Positions 17,557 through 26,500 of a stretch of 64,000 nucleotides of DNA are shown here, one piece after another. Each line of letters begins with the position of its first letter. The first letter of the stretch is position 1. The position numbers and the translations under genes are program-made. The DNA comes from Pseudomonas muyukensis (GTDB lineage: Bacteria > Pseudomonadota > Gammaproteobacteria > Pseudomonadales > Pseudomonadaceae). Where the stretch lies: contig NZ_CP077073.1 of NCBI RefSeq assembly GCF_019139535.1, forward strand, positions 1,562,001 to 1,626,000, given 5' to 3'. The notes below the pieces were generated by a model that saw nothing but the letters and a program-made list of their open reading frames with translations, had not been told where the DNA came from and made no database searches.

Positions 17557-18180
17557 TCAGAGCACGCTGGGGGCCTGGGCGTGCAGCTCGGGATGGGCCC
17601 TGCGGTGGGCCTGGAGAATGTACTCGCGCAGGCGCTCGACCTCTTCGGCCGGGGTCTGGGTCAGGTCGTAGGCGGCCAGGCGCGGGCCGATGCGCCGGCG
17701 CAGGGTGCCGTGCAGGCCGATGGGCGGGATGTCCTCGGCGGCGAAACGCAGGTCGAATTGCGCAGGCGCCTTGGCGCCGCCGCGCACTTCCAGCAGTACG
17801 CCCTTGAAGGAAATGTCGCGTACCCACAGGTCGCTGGCCTGGCCGTGGTCGTCCAGCAGCGCCGCCGGCTGCTCCAGCGACAGGCGCCAGGGCCGCAGCA
17901 TCGGGCCGTCCTCGTAGATGTCCGGCGAACCCAGTTGCAGGTGCAGGGCGTGGAATTCGTCCTCGACCAGTTGCAGGGGGAAGCTCAGCTGCTGGTTGTT
18001 GAAGCTGGCCTGCAGCGTCACCTGCTCGTTGGCCACCAGGCGGGTGAGCAAGTCCTTGAGGCGACGGTCGCCGTTGACCAGCAGGCTCGACATCGGGTCG
18101 GCCAGGTTCAACTGGGGCGAATGCTGCATGTCCTGGATGAAGTCCAGCTCGTCCTGGGAGAGGAGGGCGTCTGCTTGCAT
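17557..18180 (-). CDS. PilZ-like (c-di-GMP effector) domain protein, atypical
   Basis: The 207-residue protein has an N-terminal YcgR-N-like part and a C-terminal beta-barrel with DLWVRDISFKGVLLEV, which matches the D/N-x-S-x-x-G half of the PilZ c-di-GMP motif. The other half, RxxxR, is not clear; LRPWRLSL is the nearest candidate. It may therefore bind c-di-GMP weakly or not at all. It would be a soluble regulator of motility or matrix. ATG 18180 is used because the upstream extension is promoter-like. Divergent from the flavodoxin gene. Confidence 0.6.
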   Translation of the reverse strand: MQADALLSQDELDFIQDMQHSPQLNLADPMSSLLVNGDRRLKDLLTRLVANEQVTLQASFNNQQLSFPLQLVEDEFHALHLQLGSPDIYEDGPMLRPWRLSLEQPAALLDDHGQASDLWVRDISFKGVLLEVRGGAKAPAQFDLRFAAEDIPPIGLHGTLRRRIGPRLAAYDLTQTPAEEVERLREYILQAHRRAHPELHAQAPSVL

Positions 18181-18374
18181 GGTCGAACTCGAAGGGGCGA
18201 TCGATAAGGGCGATTTCTTCACGGCGATGGACAGTGGCCAATACGCTTCGTTCCGGCCATTCGTCGGCGGGCGATGCATCCGGACGAATGCCTGTGACTT
18301 TGGCCGTAGGCGGCCTTTTGCCACTGTCGAGTGCTAGTATCCTACGTTTTCACTCAGTTTCGGAATCCCGCTCG

Positions 18375-18830
18375 ATGAAAGTCGCCATTATTTCCGGTTC
18401 GGTGTATGGCACCGCCGAAGAAGTTGCCCGCCATGCCCAATCGCAGCTCGAGGCCGCTGGCCTGGAGGCCTGGCATGCCGCCCGCGCCACCCTGCAGGAC
18501 CTCGAGGGTTTCGCCCCGGACGCCTTGCTGGCGGTGACTTCGACCACCGGCATGGGTGAATTGCCCGACAGCCTGATGCCGTTGTACAGCGCCATTCGCG
18601 ACGTGCTGCCGGCAGCATGGCGCGGGTTGCCGGGGGCGGTGATTGGCCTGGGCGATTCCAGCTATGGCGACACCTACTGCGGCGGTGGCGAGCAGATGCG
18701 CGAACTGTTTGCCGAGCTGGGGGTGAAGGAGGTGCTGCCGATGCTGCGCCTGGACGCCAGCGAGACCGTGACCCCGGAGACCGATGCCGAGCCCTGGCTG
18801 GCGGAGTTTGCGGCTGCCCTTAAAGGCTAA
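18375..18830 (+). CDS. Flavodoxin (MioC-like)
   Basis: The 151-residue FMN protein opens MKVAIISGSVYGTAEEVARH with the FMN-phosphate loop SGSVYGTAEE, followed by VTSTTGMGELPDSL and GLGDSSYGDTYCGGGEQM, the two other FMN-contact loops. It is a small soluble electron carrier; MioC-type proteins have been linked to biotin synthase and other radical enzymes, though the partner here is unknown. The upstream open frame is longer, but ATG 18375 is the natural start. REP units follow the stop. Confidence 0.92.
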   Translation: MKVAIISGSVYGTAEEVARHAQSQLEAAGLEAWHAARATLQDLEGFAPDALLAVTSTTGMGELPDSLMPLYSAIRDVLPAAWRGLPGAVIGLGDSSYGDTYCGGGEQMRELFAELGVKEVLPMLRLDASETVTPETDAEPWLAEFAAALKG

Positions 18831-18852
18831 CCTTCTGAGGCTCGACGGTCCC

Positions 18853-18970
18853 TGTAGGAGCGGCCTTGTGTCGCGAAAGGGGCGCGCAGCGGCCCCAGGT
18901 CCTGAGCGTCTGCAGGTAAATTGCTGGGGCCGCGTTGCGGCCCTTTCGCGACGCAAGGCCGCTCCTACAC
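18853..18970. repeat. Two opposed REP units (tttcgcgacacaaggccgctcc class)
   Basis: One unit, CTGTAGGAGCGGCCTTGTGT, runs at 18853-18880, and an opposed copy, CCCTTTCGCGACGCAAGG, at 18941-18970. Their orientation is the reverse of the close pair at 1909. The spacer itself holds GGGGCGCGCAGCGGCCCC, another small hairpin. Located between the convergent flavodoxin and LysR genes. Confidence 0.85.
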
Positions 18971-18977
18971 GTCCGCG

Positions 18978-19862
18978 TCATGTTTCGCGCCGTTCGCGCA
19001 ACAACGTCAGCCACGCCTGCGCCGCCCGCGACAGATAAGCCCCGCGCCGCCAGATGAAGGCGATGTCCCAGCGCAGAGGCTCCGGCGCCCGCAACGGCAA
19101 ACGCACCACTCCGGGCCGTTCCAGCGCCCGCGCGACGATCGCCGGCAGCAATACCACGCCTTGGCCGGCCGCCACCAGCGCGGCGAGAAAGTCCGCCTGG
19201 CCGCTGCGTCCACCTTCCCTGGGCGTGAAGCCCTCCTGCTGGCAGGCACTGAGCAACCGATCGTTCAACACGAAGCTGCGCTGATACAGCAGGAACGGTG
19301 TGTCGGCCAGTTGCGCCAGGGCGACGTCGGCCTGCCCGGCCAGCGGGTGGCCGGCGGGCAGCAGGGCCTCCAGCGGCTCGTTGCAGAAGGGTTGGTAGTC
19401 GAATGCCGGATCGCTCGGCGTGAGGCTGCCGCCCAGTTCCAGCTCGCCACTCTTCACCGCCTGCTCGACCATGCGGCTGCCGCCTTCGAGCAACTGGATC
19501 GAGATGTTCGGATGCCGCCGCCGGTACTCGGCGAACAACCCGGCGAACAGCGCGTCGCTGCCCAGCAGCGGCAGGCCCAGGCGCAGTTCGCCGCGGGCCA
19601 TCTGGCTGAGGTCGTCCAGTTCGCTCAGCAGCTCCTGGCGCTGGCGCAACAGCGCTTCGCCACGTTCGAGGACAATGCGCCCCGCAGCGGTCAGCAGCAA
19701 CTGCGAACCCTGGCGCTCCAGCAGTGGCTGGCCGATATCCTGTTCCAGCTGGGCGACCTGCTTGCTCACCGCCGACTGGCTGATGTGCAAGGTGGCCGCC
19801 GCCTGGGTGAAACCGCCCTTGTGGACAACTTCGATGAAACTGCGCAGCTGTTTGAATTCCAT
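18978..19862 (-). CDS. LysR-family regulator of the adjacent LrgA/LrgB-type pair
   Basis: The protein of 294 residues (or 299 if started at ATG 19877) has the winged HTH EFKQLRSFIEVVHKGGFTQAAATLHISQSAVSKQVAQLE and a LysR effector domain. It is divergent from a CidA/LrgA-CidB/LrgB pair, the usual genomic setting of CidR-type regulators, which in other bacteria respond to acetate/overflow metabolism. Both possible starts lack a strong ribosome site; 19862 is preferred because GGAA lies nine bases before it and the family begins MEFKQL. The alternative start overlaps a palindrome. Confidence 0.88.
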   Translation of the reverse strand: MEFKQLRSFIEVVHKGGFTQAAATLHISQSAVSKQVAQLEQDIGQPLLERQGSQLLLTAAGRIVLERGEALLRQRQELLSELDDLSQMARGELRLGLPLLGSDALFAGLFAEYRRRHPNISIQLLEGGSRMVEQAVKSGELELGGSLTPSDPAFDYQPFCNEPLEALLPAGHPLAGQADVALAQLADTPFLLYQRSFVLNDRLLSACQQEGFTPREGGRSGQADFLAALVAAGQGVVLLPAIVARALERPGVVRLPLRAPEPLRWDIAFIWRRGAYLSRAAQAWLTLLRERRET

Positions 19863-19870
19863 AGTTTCGA

Positions 19871-19885
19871 ATTCCATTATGGAAT
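19871..19885. promoter_or_regulatory. Palindrome at the LysR start, candidate operator
   Basis: ATTCCA-TTA-TGGAAT is a perfect 6-bp inverted repeat lying across the upper alternative start codon of the LysR gene and 79 bases before the LrgA-type gene. It could be an autoregulatory site. Confidence 0.45.
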
Positions 19886-19963
19886 GCCAGCCAGTCTAAC
19901 AATTCGCTTCTGGCCTAGGTGGGCGACTTTTACAATGGGCACGTTGTCGAGGAACCCCCGCCC

Positions 19964-20350
19964 ATGAATCCTGCACTACTGAAGAAAACCCTGCGCCTGC
20001 TCGCTGAGCTGGCGGTGCTGTTGGCGCTGTTTCTGATTGGCGGCCAATTGGCCGCCTGGCTTGGCTGGCCGATCCCCGGTGGGGTGATGGGCCTGGCGCT
20101 GTTGCTGCTGCTGTTCGCCAGCGGCGTGCTCAAGCCGGCCACGCTGCAGCTTGGCGCCGGTTGGCTGATGGCCGAGATGCTGCTGTTCTTCATCCCCGCG
20201 CTGATGAGCCTGCTGGACTACGGCAGCCTGCTGCGCAGCGAAGGCTGGCGCATCCTGTTGGTGATCGCGGTGAGCACCTTGCTGGTGATGGTGGTCACGG
20301 CGATCACGGTCGAGCTGGTGTGCCGCTGGAGCGTGCGCCATGAGCCTTGA
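19964..20350 (+). CDS. CidA/LrgA-family membrane protein
   Basis: The 128-residue protein has four hydrophobic helices and the family segment FLIGGQLAAWLGWPIPGGVMGLALLLLLFASG. CidA/LrgA proteins are holin-like inner-membrane proteins that work with a CidB/LrgB partner, in control of autolysis or export of small organic acids. GAGGAA precedes ATG 19964. Its stop lies eleven bases inside the start of the next gene, so both are translated together. Confidence 0.92.
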   Translation: MNPALLKKTLRLLAELAVLLALFLIGGQLAAWLGWPIPGGVMGLALLLLLFASGVLKPATLQLGAGWLMAEMLLFFIPALMSLLDYGSLLRSEGWRILLVIAVSTLLVMVVTAITVELVCRWSVRHEP

Positions 20351-21026
20351 ACCGATGCCGCTGTTCTGGCTGGCGCTGACCCTGGCCGCTTATCTTGGCA
20401 GCCGCTGGCTATACCGGCGCAGTGGGCGATACCTGCTGTCGCCGTTGATCCTGGTGCCGGCGCTGCTGTTGGCGGTGGCGCTGCCGCTGCATACCGCCTA
20501 TGCCGAATACGCCCGCAACACCCACTGGCTGATGGGCGTACTGGGCCCGGTGACGGTCGCCTTCGCCGTGCCGATCTGGCAGCAGCGGGCATTGCTGGCG
20601 CGGCATTGGCCGGCGCTGCTGGTGGGCATGCTGGCCGGCAGCGTGGTGTCGGTCGGCAGCTCCTGGGCCCTGGCCCACTGGCTGGCGCTGGACGAGGCGG
20701 TGAGCCTGTCGCTGGTGCCGCGCTCGATCACCACGCCGTTCGCCATGCCGGTGGCCCAGGACCTGGGCGGCGTGCCGGAACTGACCGCCGTGTTCGTGAT
20801 GTTCACCGGTGTGCTCGGGGCGATGTTCGGCGGCATCCTGCTGCGCTGGCTGCCGCTGCGCACGGCGCTGGCGCGGGGCGCGCTGTTTGGTGTTGGCGCC
20901 CACGGCGCGGGCGTCAGCCGGGCGCGGGAGGTCGGCCGCGAGGAGGGCTCGGTGGCCGGGCTGGTGATGGTCCTGACCGGATTGCTCAACTTGTTCGCCG
21001 CGCCCCTGCTGGTGATGCTGCTCTGA
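20340..21026 (+). CDS. CidB/LrgB-family membrane protein
   Basis: The 228-residue polytopic inner-membrane protein contains the family signatures LGPVTVAFAVPIWQQ, RSITTPFAMPVAQDLGG and the C-terminal FGVGAHGAGVSRAREVGREEGSVAGLVM. It is the obligate partner of the CidA/LrgA-type protein with which it overlaps by eleven bases. The cytoplasmic AREVG-EEG loop is intact. Function in pseudomonads is uncertain: autolysis regulation and export of organic acids have both been proposed for the family. Confidence 0.93.
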   Translation: MSLEPMPLFWLALTLAAYLGSRWLYRRSGRYLLSPLILVPALLLAVALPLHTAYAEYARNTHWLMGVLGPVTVAFAVPIWQQRALLARHWPALLVGMLAGSVVSVGSSWALAHWLALDEAVSLSLVPRSITTPFAMPVAQDLGGVPELTAVFVMFTGVLGAMFGGILLRWLPLRTALARGALFGVGAHGAGVSRAREVGREEGSVAGLVMVLTGLLNLFAAPLLVMLL

Positions 21027-21198
21027 CCGTTCGTGCCACTGACTCGCTCGGTCATCAGGCTGGCTGCCAAGGCGACCTATCACCTTGGTATTGGCTTCTA
21101 GACTCAGCCTCGACATGAAGAGCACATGCATGTGCCGAGGTGCCAACCATGAACGCAACCTTGCCCTGTATCGAACATCATCCAGCGGGACGACCGTG

Positions 21199-22104
21199 AT
21201 GCCACTGGCCGAGATTCCATTGTGCGTCTGGCGCACCCGCAGCCAAGGTTTCACCTTCCGCGGCCAGAGCATCCGTTACTGGACGGCAGGGCAAGGAGAG
21301 CCCCTGCTATTACTGCACGGTTTCCCCACCGCCAGCTGGGATTGGCACTACCTGTGGGGGCCGCTCACCCAGCGGTTTCGCGTGATCGCCTGCGACATGC
21401 TCGGCTTCGGCGACTCGGCGAAACCGGCCGACCACGACTACAGCCTGCTGGAGCAGGCCGACCTGCAGCAGGCGTTGCTGGCGCACCTGCGCATCGACCA
21501 GCCGGTGCATGTGCTGGCCCATGATTATGGCGGCAGCGTCGCCCAGGAACTGCTGGCACGCCACCATGAACAACGCCTGGCCGTGGCCAGTTGCGTGTTC
21601 CTCAACAGCGGGTTGTTCCCCGAAAGCTGCCGAGTGCTGCTGATCCAGAAACTGCTGCTCAGCCGTGTCGGCTGGCTGGTGGGGCGCTCGTTCGGCCGCG
21701 ACGACCTGGTGCGCAACGTCACCCAGGTCTATGGCCCCTGCACCCACCCCAGCGAAAGCGCCCTGGACGACTACTGGAGCCTGATCGCCTCGAACCGCGG
21801 CCCACGCATCCTGCACAAGCTGATTGCCTTCTTGCCCGAGCGCCGGGCGCAGCGCGAGCGCTGGGTGGCGGCGATGCAATGCGCCGGGGTGCCGCTGCGC
21901 TTCATCAATGGCGCGGTCGACCCGCTGTCCGGGGCGCACATGGTCGAGCGCTACCGCCAGGTGGTGCCGGCCCCGGACACCGTGCTGCTGCAGGGCATCG
22001 GCCATTACCCGCATACCGAGGCGCCGGTGCAGGTGCTGCGGCACTACCTGGCCTTTCGTGAGCAACCCATGAGTTATGTGCCGCTGAAGGTCGCCTGGTC
22101 CTGA
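21199..22104 (+). CDS. Alpha/beta hydrolase with Asp nucleophile (haloalkane dehalogenase / epoxide hydrolase group)
   Basis: The 301-residue protein has HGFPTASWDW (oxyanion region), the nucleophile Asp in LAHDYGGSVAQ, an acidic residue in INGAVDPLSGAHM and the catalytic His in GIGHYPHTEAP. An Asp rather than Ser nucleophile places it with haloalkane dehalogenases and epoxide hydrolases, which form an alkyl-enzyme ester. Substrate unknown. The open frame reaches 21085, but ATG 21199 is better placed. It precedes an SDR gene on the same strand with a 116-base gap. Confidence 0.87.
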   Translation: MPLAEIPLCVWRTRSQGFTFRGQSIRYWTAGQGEPLLLLHGFPTASWDWHYLWGPLTQRFRVIACDMLGFGDSAKPADHDYSLLEQADLQQALLAHLRIDQPVHVLAHDYGGSVAQELLARHHEQRLAVASCVFLNSGLFPESCRVLLIQKLLLSRVGWLVGRSFGRDDLVRNVTQVYGPCTHPSESALDDYWSLIASNRGPRILHKLIAFLPERRAQRERWVAAMQCAGVPLRFINGAVDPLSGAHMVERYRQVVPAPDTVLLQGIGHYPHTEAPVQVLRHYLAFREQPMSYVPLKVAWS

Positions 22105-22220
22105 GCGGGTGATCATCGCCGGGCGTTATCGCCCGGCATTCGCCAGGGTGCGCTTGATTGCCCGGCCCGGGCGGTGGGCGGAGACTGTGCTGCATCCTTT
22201 GTATGCCTGGAGCCTTGAGC

Positions 22221-23135
22221 ATGAGCGAGCCGGTGAACCTGCAAGACCGAGTGGTGATCGTCACGGGGGCCGGCGGTGGCCTGGGCCGGGCCCATGCGCT
22301 GCTGTTCGCCGCCCACGGGGCGCGGGTGGTGGTCAACGACCTGGGCGGCACCACCCACGGTGAAGGCGCCAACGCCTCGGCCGCCGACCGGGTGGTGGAG
22401 GAAATCCGCGCCGCCGGCGGCACGGCGGTTGCCAACCACGATTCGGTCACCGACGGCGCGCGTATCGTCGAGCAGGCCCTGGACAGCTTCGGCCGGGTCG
22501 ATGTGCTGGTGAACAATGCCGGCATCCTGCGCGACAAGACCTTCCACAAGATGGACGACAGCGACTGGGAGCTGGTCTACCGGGTGCATGTGGAGGGCGC
22601 CTACAAGGTCACCCATGCCGCCTGGCCGCACCTGCGCGAGCAAAACTGGGGGCGGGTGATCTTCACCTCGTCCACCTCGGGCATCTACGGCAATTTTGGC
22701 CAGGCCAACTATGGCATGGCCAAGCTTGGCCTGTATGGGCTGACCCGCACCCTGGCGATCGAGGGACGCAAGTACGGGGTGCTGGTCAATGCCATCGCGC
22801 CTACTGGCGGCACGCGCATGACCGAGGGGCTGATTCCGCCACAGGTGTTCGAGCGGCTGCGCCCCGAGCTGATCAGCCCGTTGGTGGTGTATCTGGGCAG
22901 CGAGCAGTGCCAGGACAGCGGTGAGCTGTACGAAGTGGGGGGGGGCTGGATCGGCAAGGTGCGCTGGGAGCGCAGCCAGGGCGTGGGCTTCGACCCGCGC
23001 GAAGGCTTCACCCCTGAGCAGGTGGCGGACAACTGGGCGCGGATCGGCGACTTCGACGGCGCGGGGCATCCGCAGGACAGCCTGCAGGCCATGCAGCAGA
23101 TGATGGCGAATCTGCACAAGTACCCGTTGGGTTGA
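22221..23135 (+). CDS. SDR-family dehydrogenase, MFE-2/hydroxyacyl-CoA type
   Basis: The 304-residue protein has TGAGGGLGRAHALLFAAHGARVVVNDLGG, which is the signature of SDRs related to the dehydrogenase domain of peroxisomal multifunctional enzyme type 2. NNAGILRD and the active site Y-GMAK in QANYGMAKLGLYGL are intact. It is somewhat longer than single-domain SDRs, with a C-terminal extension EGFTPEQVADNWARIGDF seen in that group. It probably oxidises a (3R)-hydroxyacyl-CoA; no hydratase partner is adjacent. ATG 22221 follows TTGAGC, a weak ribosome site. Last backbone gene before the toxin locus. Confidence 0.88.
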   Translation: MSEPVNLQDRVVIVTGAGGGLGRAHALLFAAHGARVVVNDLGGTTHGEGANASAADRVVEEIRAAGGTAVANHDSVTDGARIVEQALDSFGRVDVLVNNAGILRDKTFHKMDDSDWELVYRVHVEGAYKVTHAAWPHLREQNWGRVIFTSSTSGIYGNFGQANYGMAKLGLYGLTRTLAIEGRKYGVLVNAIAPTGGTRMTEGLIPPQVFERLRPELISPLVVYLGSEQCQDSGELYEVGGGWIGKVRWERSQGVGFDPREGFTPEQVADNWARIGDFDGAGHPQDSLQAMQQMMANLHKYPLG

Positions 23136-23184
23136 GACGCGTCCAGTGCGCTGAACCCCGCGCCGATCTTGCACAAATAAAAAA

Positions 23185-23206
23185 GGCCGCTGCATGCGCA
23201 GCGGCC
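23185..23206. terminator. A-tract plus hairpin, terminator with missing U-tract
   Basis: AAAAAA precedes a perfect 9-bp stem GGCCGCTGC/GCAGCGGCC with loop ATGC. On the plus strand no U-tract follows (AATCGAG), so the symmetrical T-half seen in normal bidirectional terminators is absent. On the minus strand the stem is followed by UUUUUU. It may be the cut end of the SDR gene's terminator. Confidence 0.55.
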
Positions 23207-23344
23207 AATCGAGACGTTAGATCAAGGAGCTTCAAAATCAACGTCGGTGAACCTTGGTGGCCCGAAAAGCGGGGGGGAGAGCCCTTCGTGCCGAACCAAT
23301 GGGGTAAGAATAGGCACATTAGTCAGTGGGAAAAATACCTGCTT

Positions 23345-23376
23345 TTGACATTCTCTGTTACATCACCTGCGATAAT
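23345..23376 (+). promoter_or_regulatory. Candidate promoter of the toxin-like gene
   Basis: A consensus TTGACA at 23345-23350 is followed, after a long 20-base spacer, by GATAAT at 23371-23376 with an extended -10 TG (TGC) just before it. The spacer is longer than ideal. It lies 145 bases before the start of the large protein. Confidence 0.35.
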
Positions 23377-23520
23377 CCCGCGCATTTCCGGGGTGTATTG
23401 AAGCGCTTCCAGTCAATAACGCTTGGGAAAGTGTAGGCTCCTGTACCAGCCTTTCCCTCCGCTATGTTTTTTCTGATTTCTTCACTGTGCAATTTCCTAC
23501 ATTGCATTGAGATAGAAGTC

Positions 23521-26500
23521 ATGAATCCACATTTCCCCGATACCGCCCCGACCTGGGTTGCGCCGGCCGCCGACCAGCAAACCCTGAGTGCCCTTGCCGT
23601 CTTGAGCATGATGTTGCAGGCGCAACTGGCCCTGGCCCCCAGCCTTCCTCCAGCCGCTACCGCTGTCGACGATCCCGAGCTTTGGCTGGATCAGCAGTGG
23701 CAGGCCGATGCTGACCTGTGGTGGGCGCAGCAGTCGGCGGGGCTCGCTGAACAACTGCGGGCGTTGCTGGCGCTGCAGGTCCGTGCCCGCGCCTTGCGCC
23801 GGGGTGCCCCCAGGACGGACATCGAGGCGCTGCTGCCGGAGAGCGACCCGGTGAGCATGGCTGTCTCGCTGAGGATGGCGACCGGGGAACCGGTGCGTAT
23901 CCCAGGCTTTGTCGCGCTCAGCCACAACCCGTTCGATGACGAGGAGCCGCTCGTGCTCTGCGGTTTGGGCGTCGTTGTCTGGTTCGACACCTATCAAGCC
24001 ATGGCACAAGCCCTGCAGGGCTACCTGGGTACCGAGGGCTGCTGGCAGCAGTTGATCTGCAAGCCAGCACGCGAGGCGTTGGCCGAGGCGCTGGCCGTCG
24101 ACCTGATTTGCACACCGTTGCAGCAATCGCCTGAAAACTACCTGCTCGGGGATCTGCGCCTGCTGCAACGGCACCTGGCAATCCAGGCGCTGGCTGGCGC
24201 AGATGCTATGCGGGCTGGCGCCGTGGCCCTCGAGCCTTGGCTCGAGCAGTTGCAGGGCTATGTGGCTGACGCCATCGCTGCCTTGCGCAGCGACTTGGCG
24301 CCCGCGTGGTTACGCAACCTGGCGCCGGCAGAGGCCGAGCGGTTGGCAGCGCTCGAGCAGGCGGTAGACGAGGCGCAGTTGAAACTGGCCCAGCAATCCG
24401 GGCATAGCGATTTCCATGCCTATGCCGAACACCGGATCGGCCTGTGGTTGACCGATCGCGGGTTCCCTGGGTTGCAAGCACAAGAGGTGCAACTGCACAT
24501 CCGGCATGACTTCACCCAGGATGCGCCGGTACAGGTGGTGACCCTTCTCGAGTGGATCTGTGGCGGTGCCTACCACGGTGAGCGCCTGGCGGTGACGATC
24601 CAGCATGAGGGCCTGCGCGAGGCCCTGGGGCAGTCGGGTGTATCGACGGTTGCCGCTGAGCTGCAGCTCCATCAGGGGTACATCGAGCAGGTCGAGCACC
24701 TGTATGCCAGCGACTGGATCCAGCACCTGCTGGGCAAGGCGCTGGCGGCCCGGCTGCAACTGGCCAGGCAGGCCGCGGACTTCCAGGGCCTCGATCGCAG
24801 GGCCGTGGGGTTGTTGGAGCAGGCCCTGCAGCCTTCCCATGCGGGCAGGGTCAATGTGGCGCTGTTGTCCATCAATGGTGAAATGCTGCTGACCGATCAC
24901 CTGTATCTGTACAACGACGATATCCACGTGCTCTACGCGCCCGGCTCGCCAGCGGGTGACCTGCAGGCGTTCACCTCGGCGGGGCAGATGAGTTTCGCAC
25001 TGGGTGCGCTGACGGCGACGCCGCAAGGGCGTGACTATCTTGTCGAGCATGTCCAGCAGGCTCATCGCCCCGCGTTGGTTCGGTATTTGAAGCTGATTGC
25101 CAGGCTGCCGCAAGCGTGGTCCCACGAAACGATCAATGTGCATGTGCAAGCCATCGACGGTAGGGACTCGTTGATCCGGCATTGGGCTGACCTGAGGGTG
25201 TTGAAGATGCTCGACGACCTCGAACCGCTCAGGCCGCCCGCCTATGACGCGCCGGCCGAAGCCTTGCAACGTCGCGTGGTGGATATCGACCACGAGCTAC
25301 GCGTGCTCATGGCGGACTACCAGTCGGTCGCCGAAGTACCGACCTTCATGGCCTATGCCCGTGCACAGGTGAGTGAGCGGATCAACCGCTATCCAGGCAA
25401 CCCGGGCGGCTGGATCGACGCCGATACCGTGCTGGTCGAGCTGGAGCATGGCGTTCGCCAATCCCTGACCCAAGTGGTGGCCGGCGGATACCCCGCGGAC
25501 TTCAACTTCAAGGATTTCGCCCGGGTCTCCTCCACCGTTGGCCAGGACTTGTCGCACCTGAGCACCCAGGCCCTCGATGGCTATATCCGCGCCGCCCGGC
25601 TGGGCGAGGGTTACTGTGCCCACGTGCGCAGCAGCTATCTGGACCCGGAGGGGGAGGCTCAGTCCAGGCCTTTGGCGCTGCATCGCCATCTCATTGGCAT
25701 GAAGATTCAACGCGATTGCCTGGTGGCGCTGCAAAGCGGGCACCTCAGCGAGGCCCATGCCCGTTGGCTGACGCCGGTTTGCATGAGGTTTCATCCAGGC
25801 AGTTTCGTCGACGATTGCCAGCTGGCCGAGCTGAAGATCAATGGCGCCGCGGTGTCCGGTGGGTACCTGCTGCAGTCGCCGCAGGCGCAAGGCACTGTGG
25901 TCTATCTCAGTGACGGCCCCGAGGGTCGTTACCTGTACACCGTCGAGGATTTCGTCGCCCAATGGCGAGGCGAGGCGATGCAGGATTGGCTCTACGAACA
26001 CGTTTCGGTCGACGATGAATTGCTGCTGCGCGAGTTGAACGAGGATGTGCGCAACGATGACTTTCGTGATCGCTCGGGGCACCGAGGGAATGCCCGGGTC
26101 GCCAGGTCGTTGCAGGTCTTGTACAACATCCGTGACCTGTCGGTTGCCCTGCGCCTGCGCATACAGCGCCTGCTGGCCGAAGCGGCACGCGACGCCTACA
26201 GCGCGGCACGGCGCATTACCCAGGAAGTATTCTGGCTGGTCGGCCTGGTGGCGGATGTCGTTGCCTTGGTGTTCCCGCCCGCGCGCATCGTGTTGGGCTT
26301 CATCGGGGCTGGCGTCGGCTTCTACCAAAGCATCGTGGCGTTGCGCGATGGCGATCGGACCGCGGCACTGTTCGCCCTGCTCAAAGGCATGTTGGCGCTG
26401 CCAGGCTTTACCGCTGTGCTGAAGGCGTACGGTACCCAGCTGTTCGACCAGGGTAGCAAGCTGTGGTCGCACCTGTTCCCTGGGCCGTCATCGGCCTTGA

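Larger units (their letters stand above)
23136..23520. other. AT-richer 385-base gap before the toxin-like gene
   Basis: This stretch is visibly poorer in G+C than either flank, mostly from about 23207 on. It holds the hairpin at 23185-23206 and a promoter candidate near 23345. I find no ORF of note, no tRNA end and no insertion-sequence terminus. The change in composition suggests that the following gene and its leader entered together. Confidence 0.6.
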
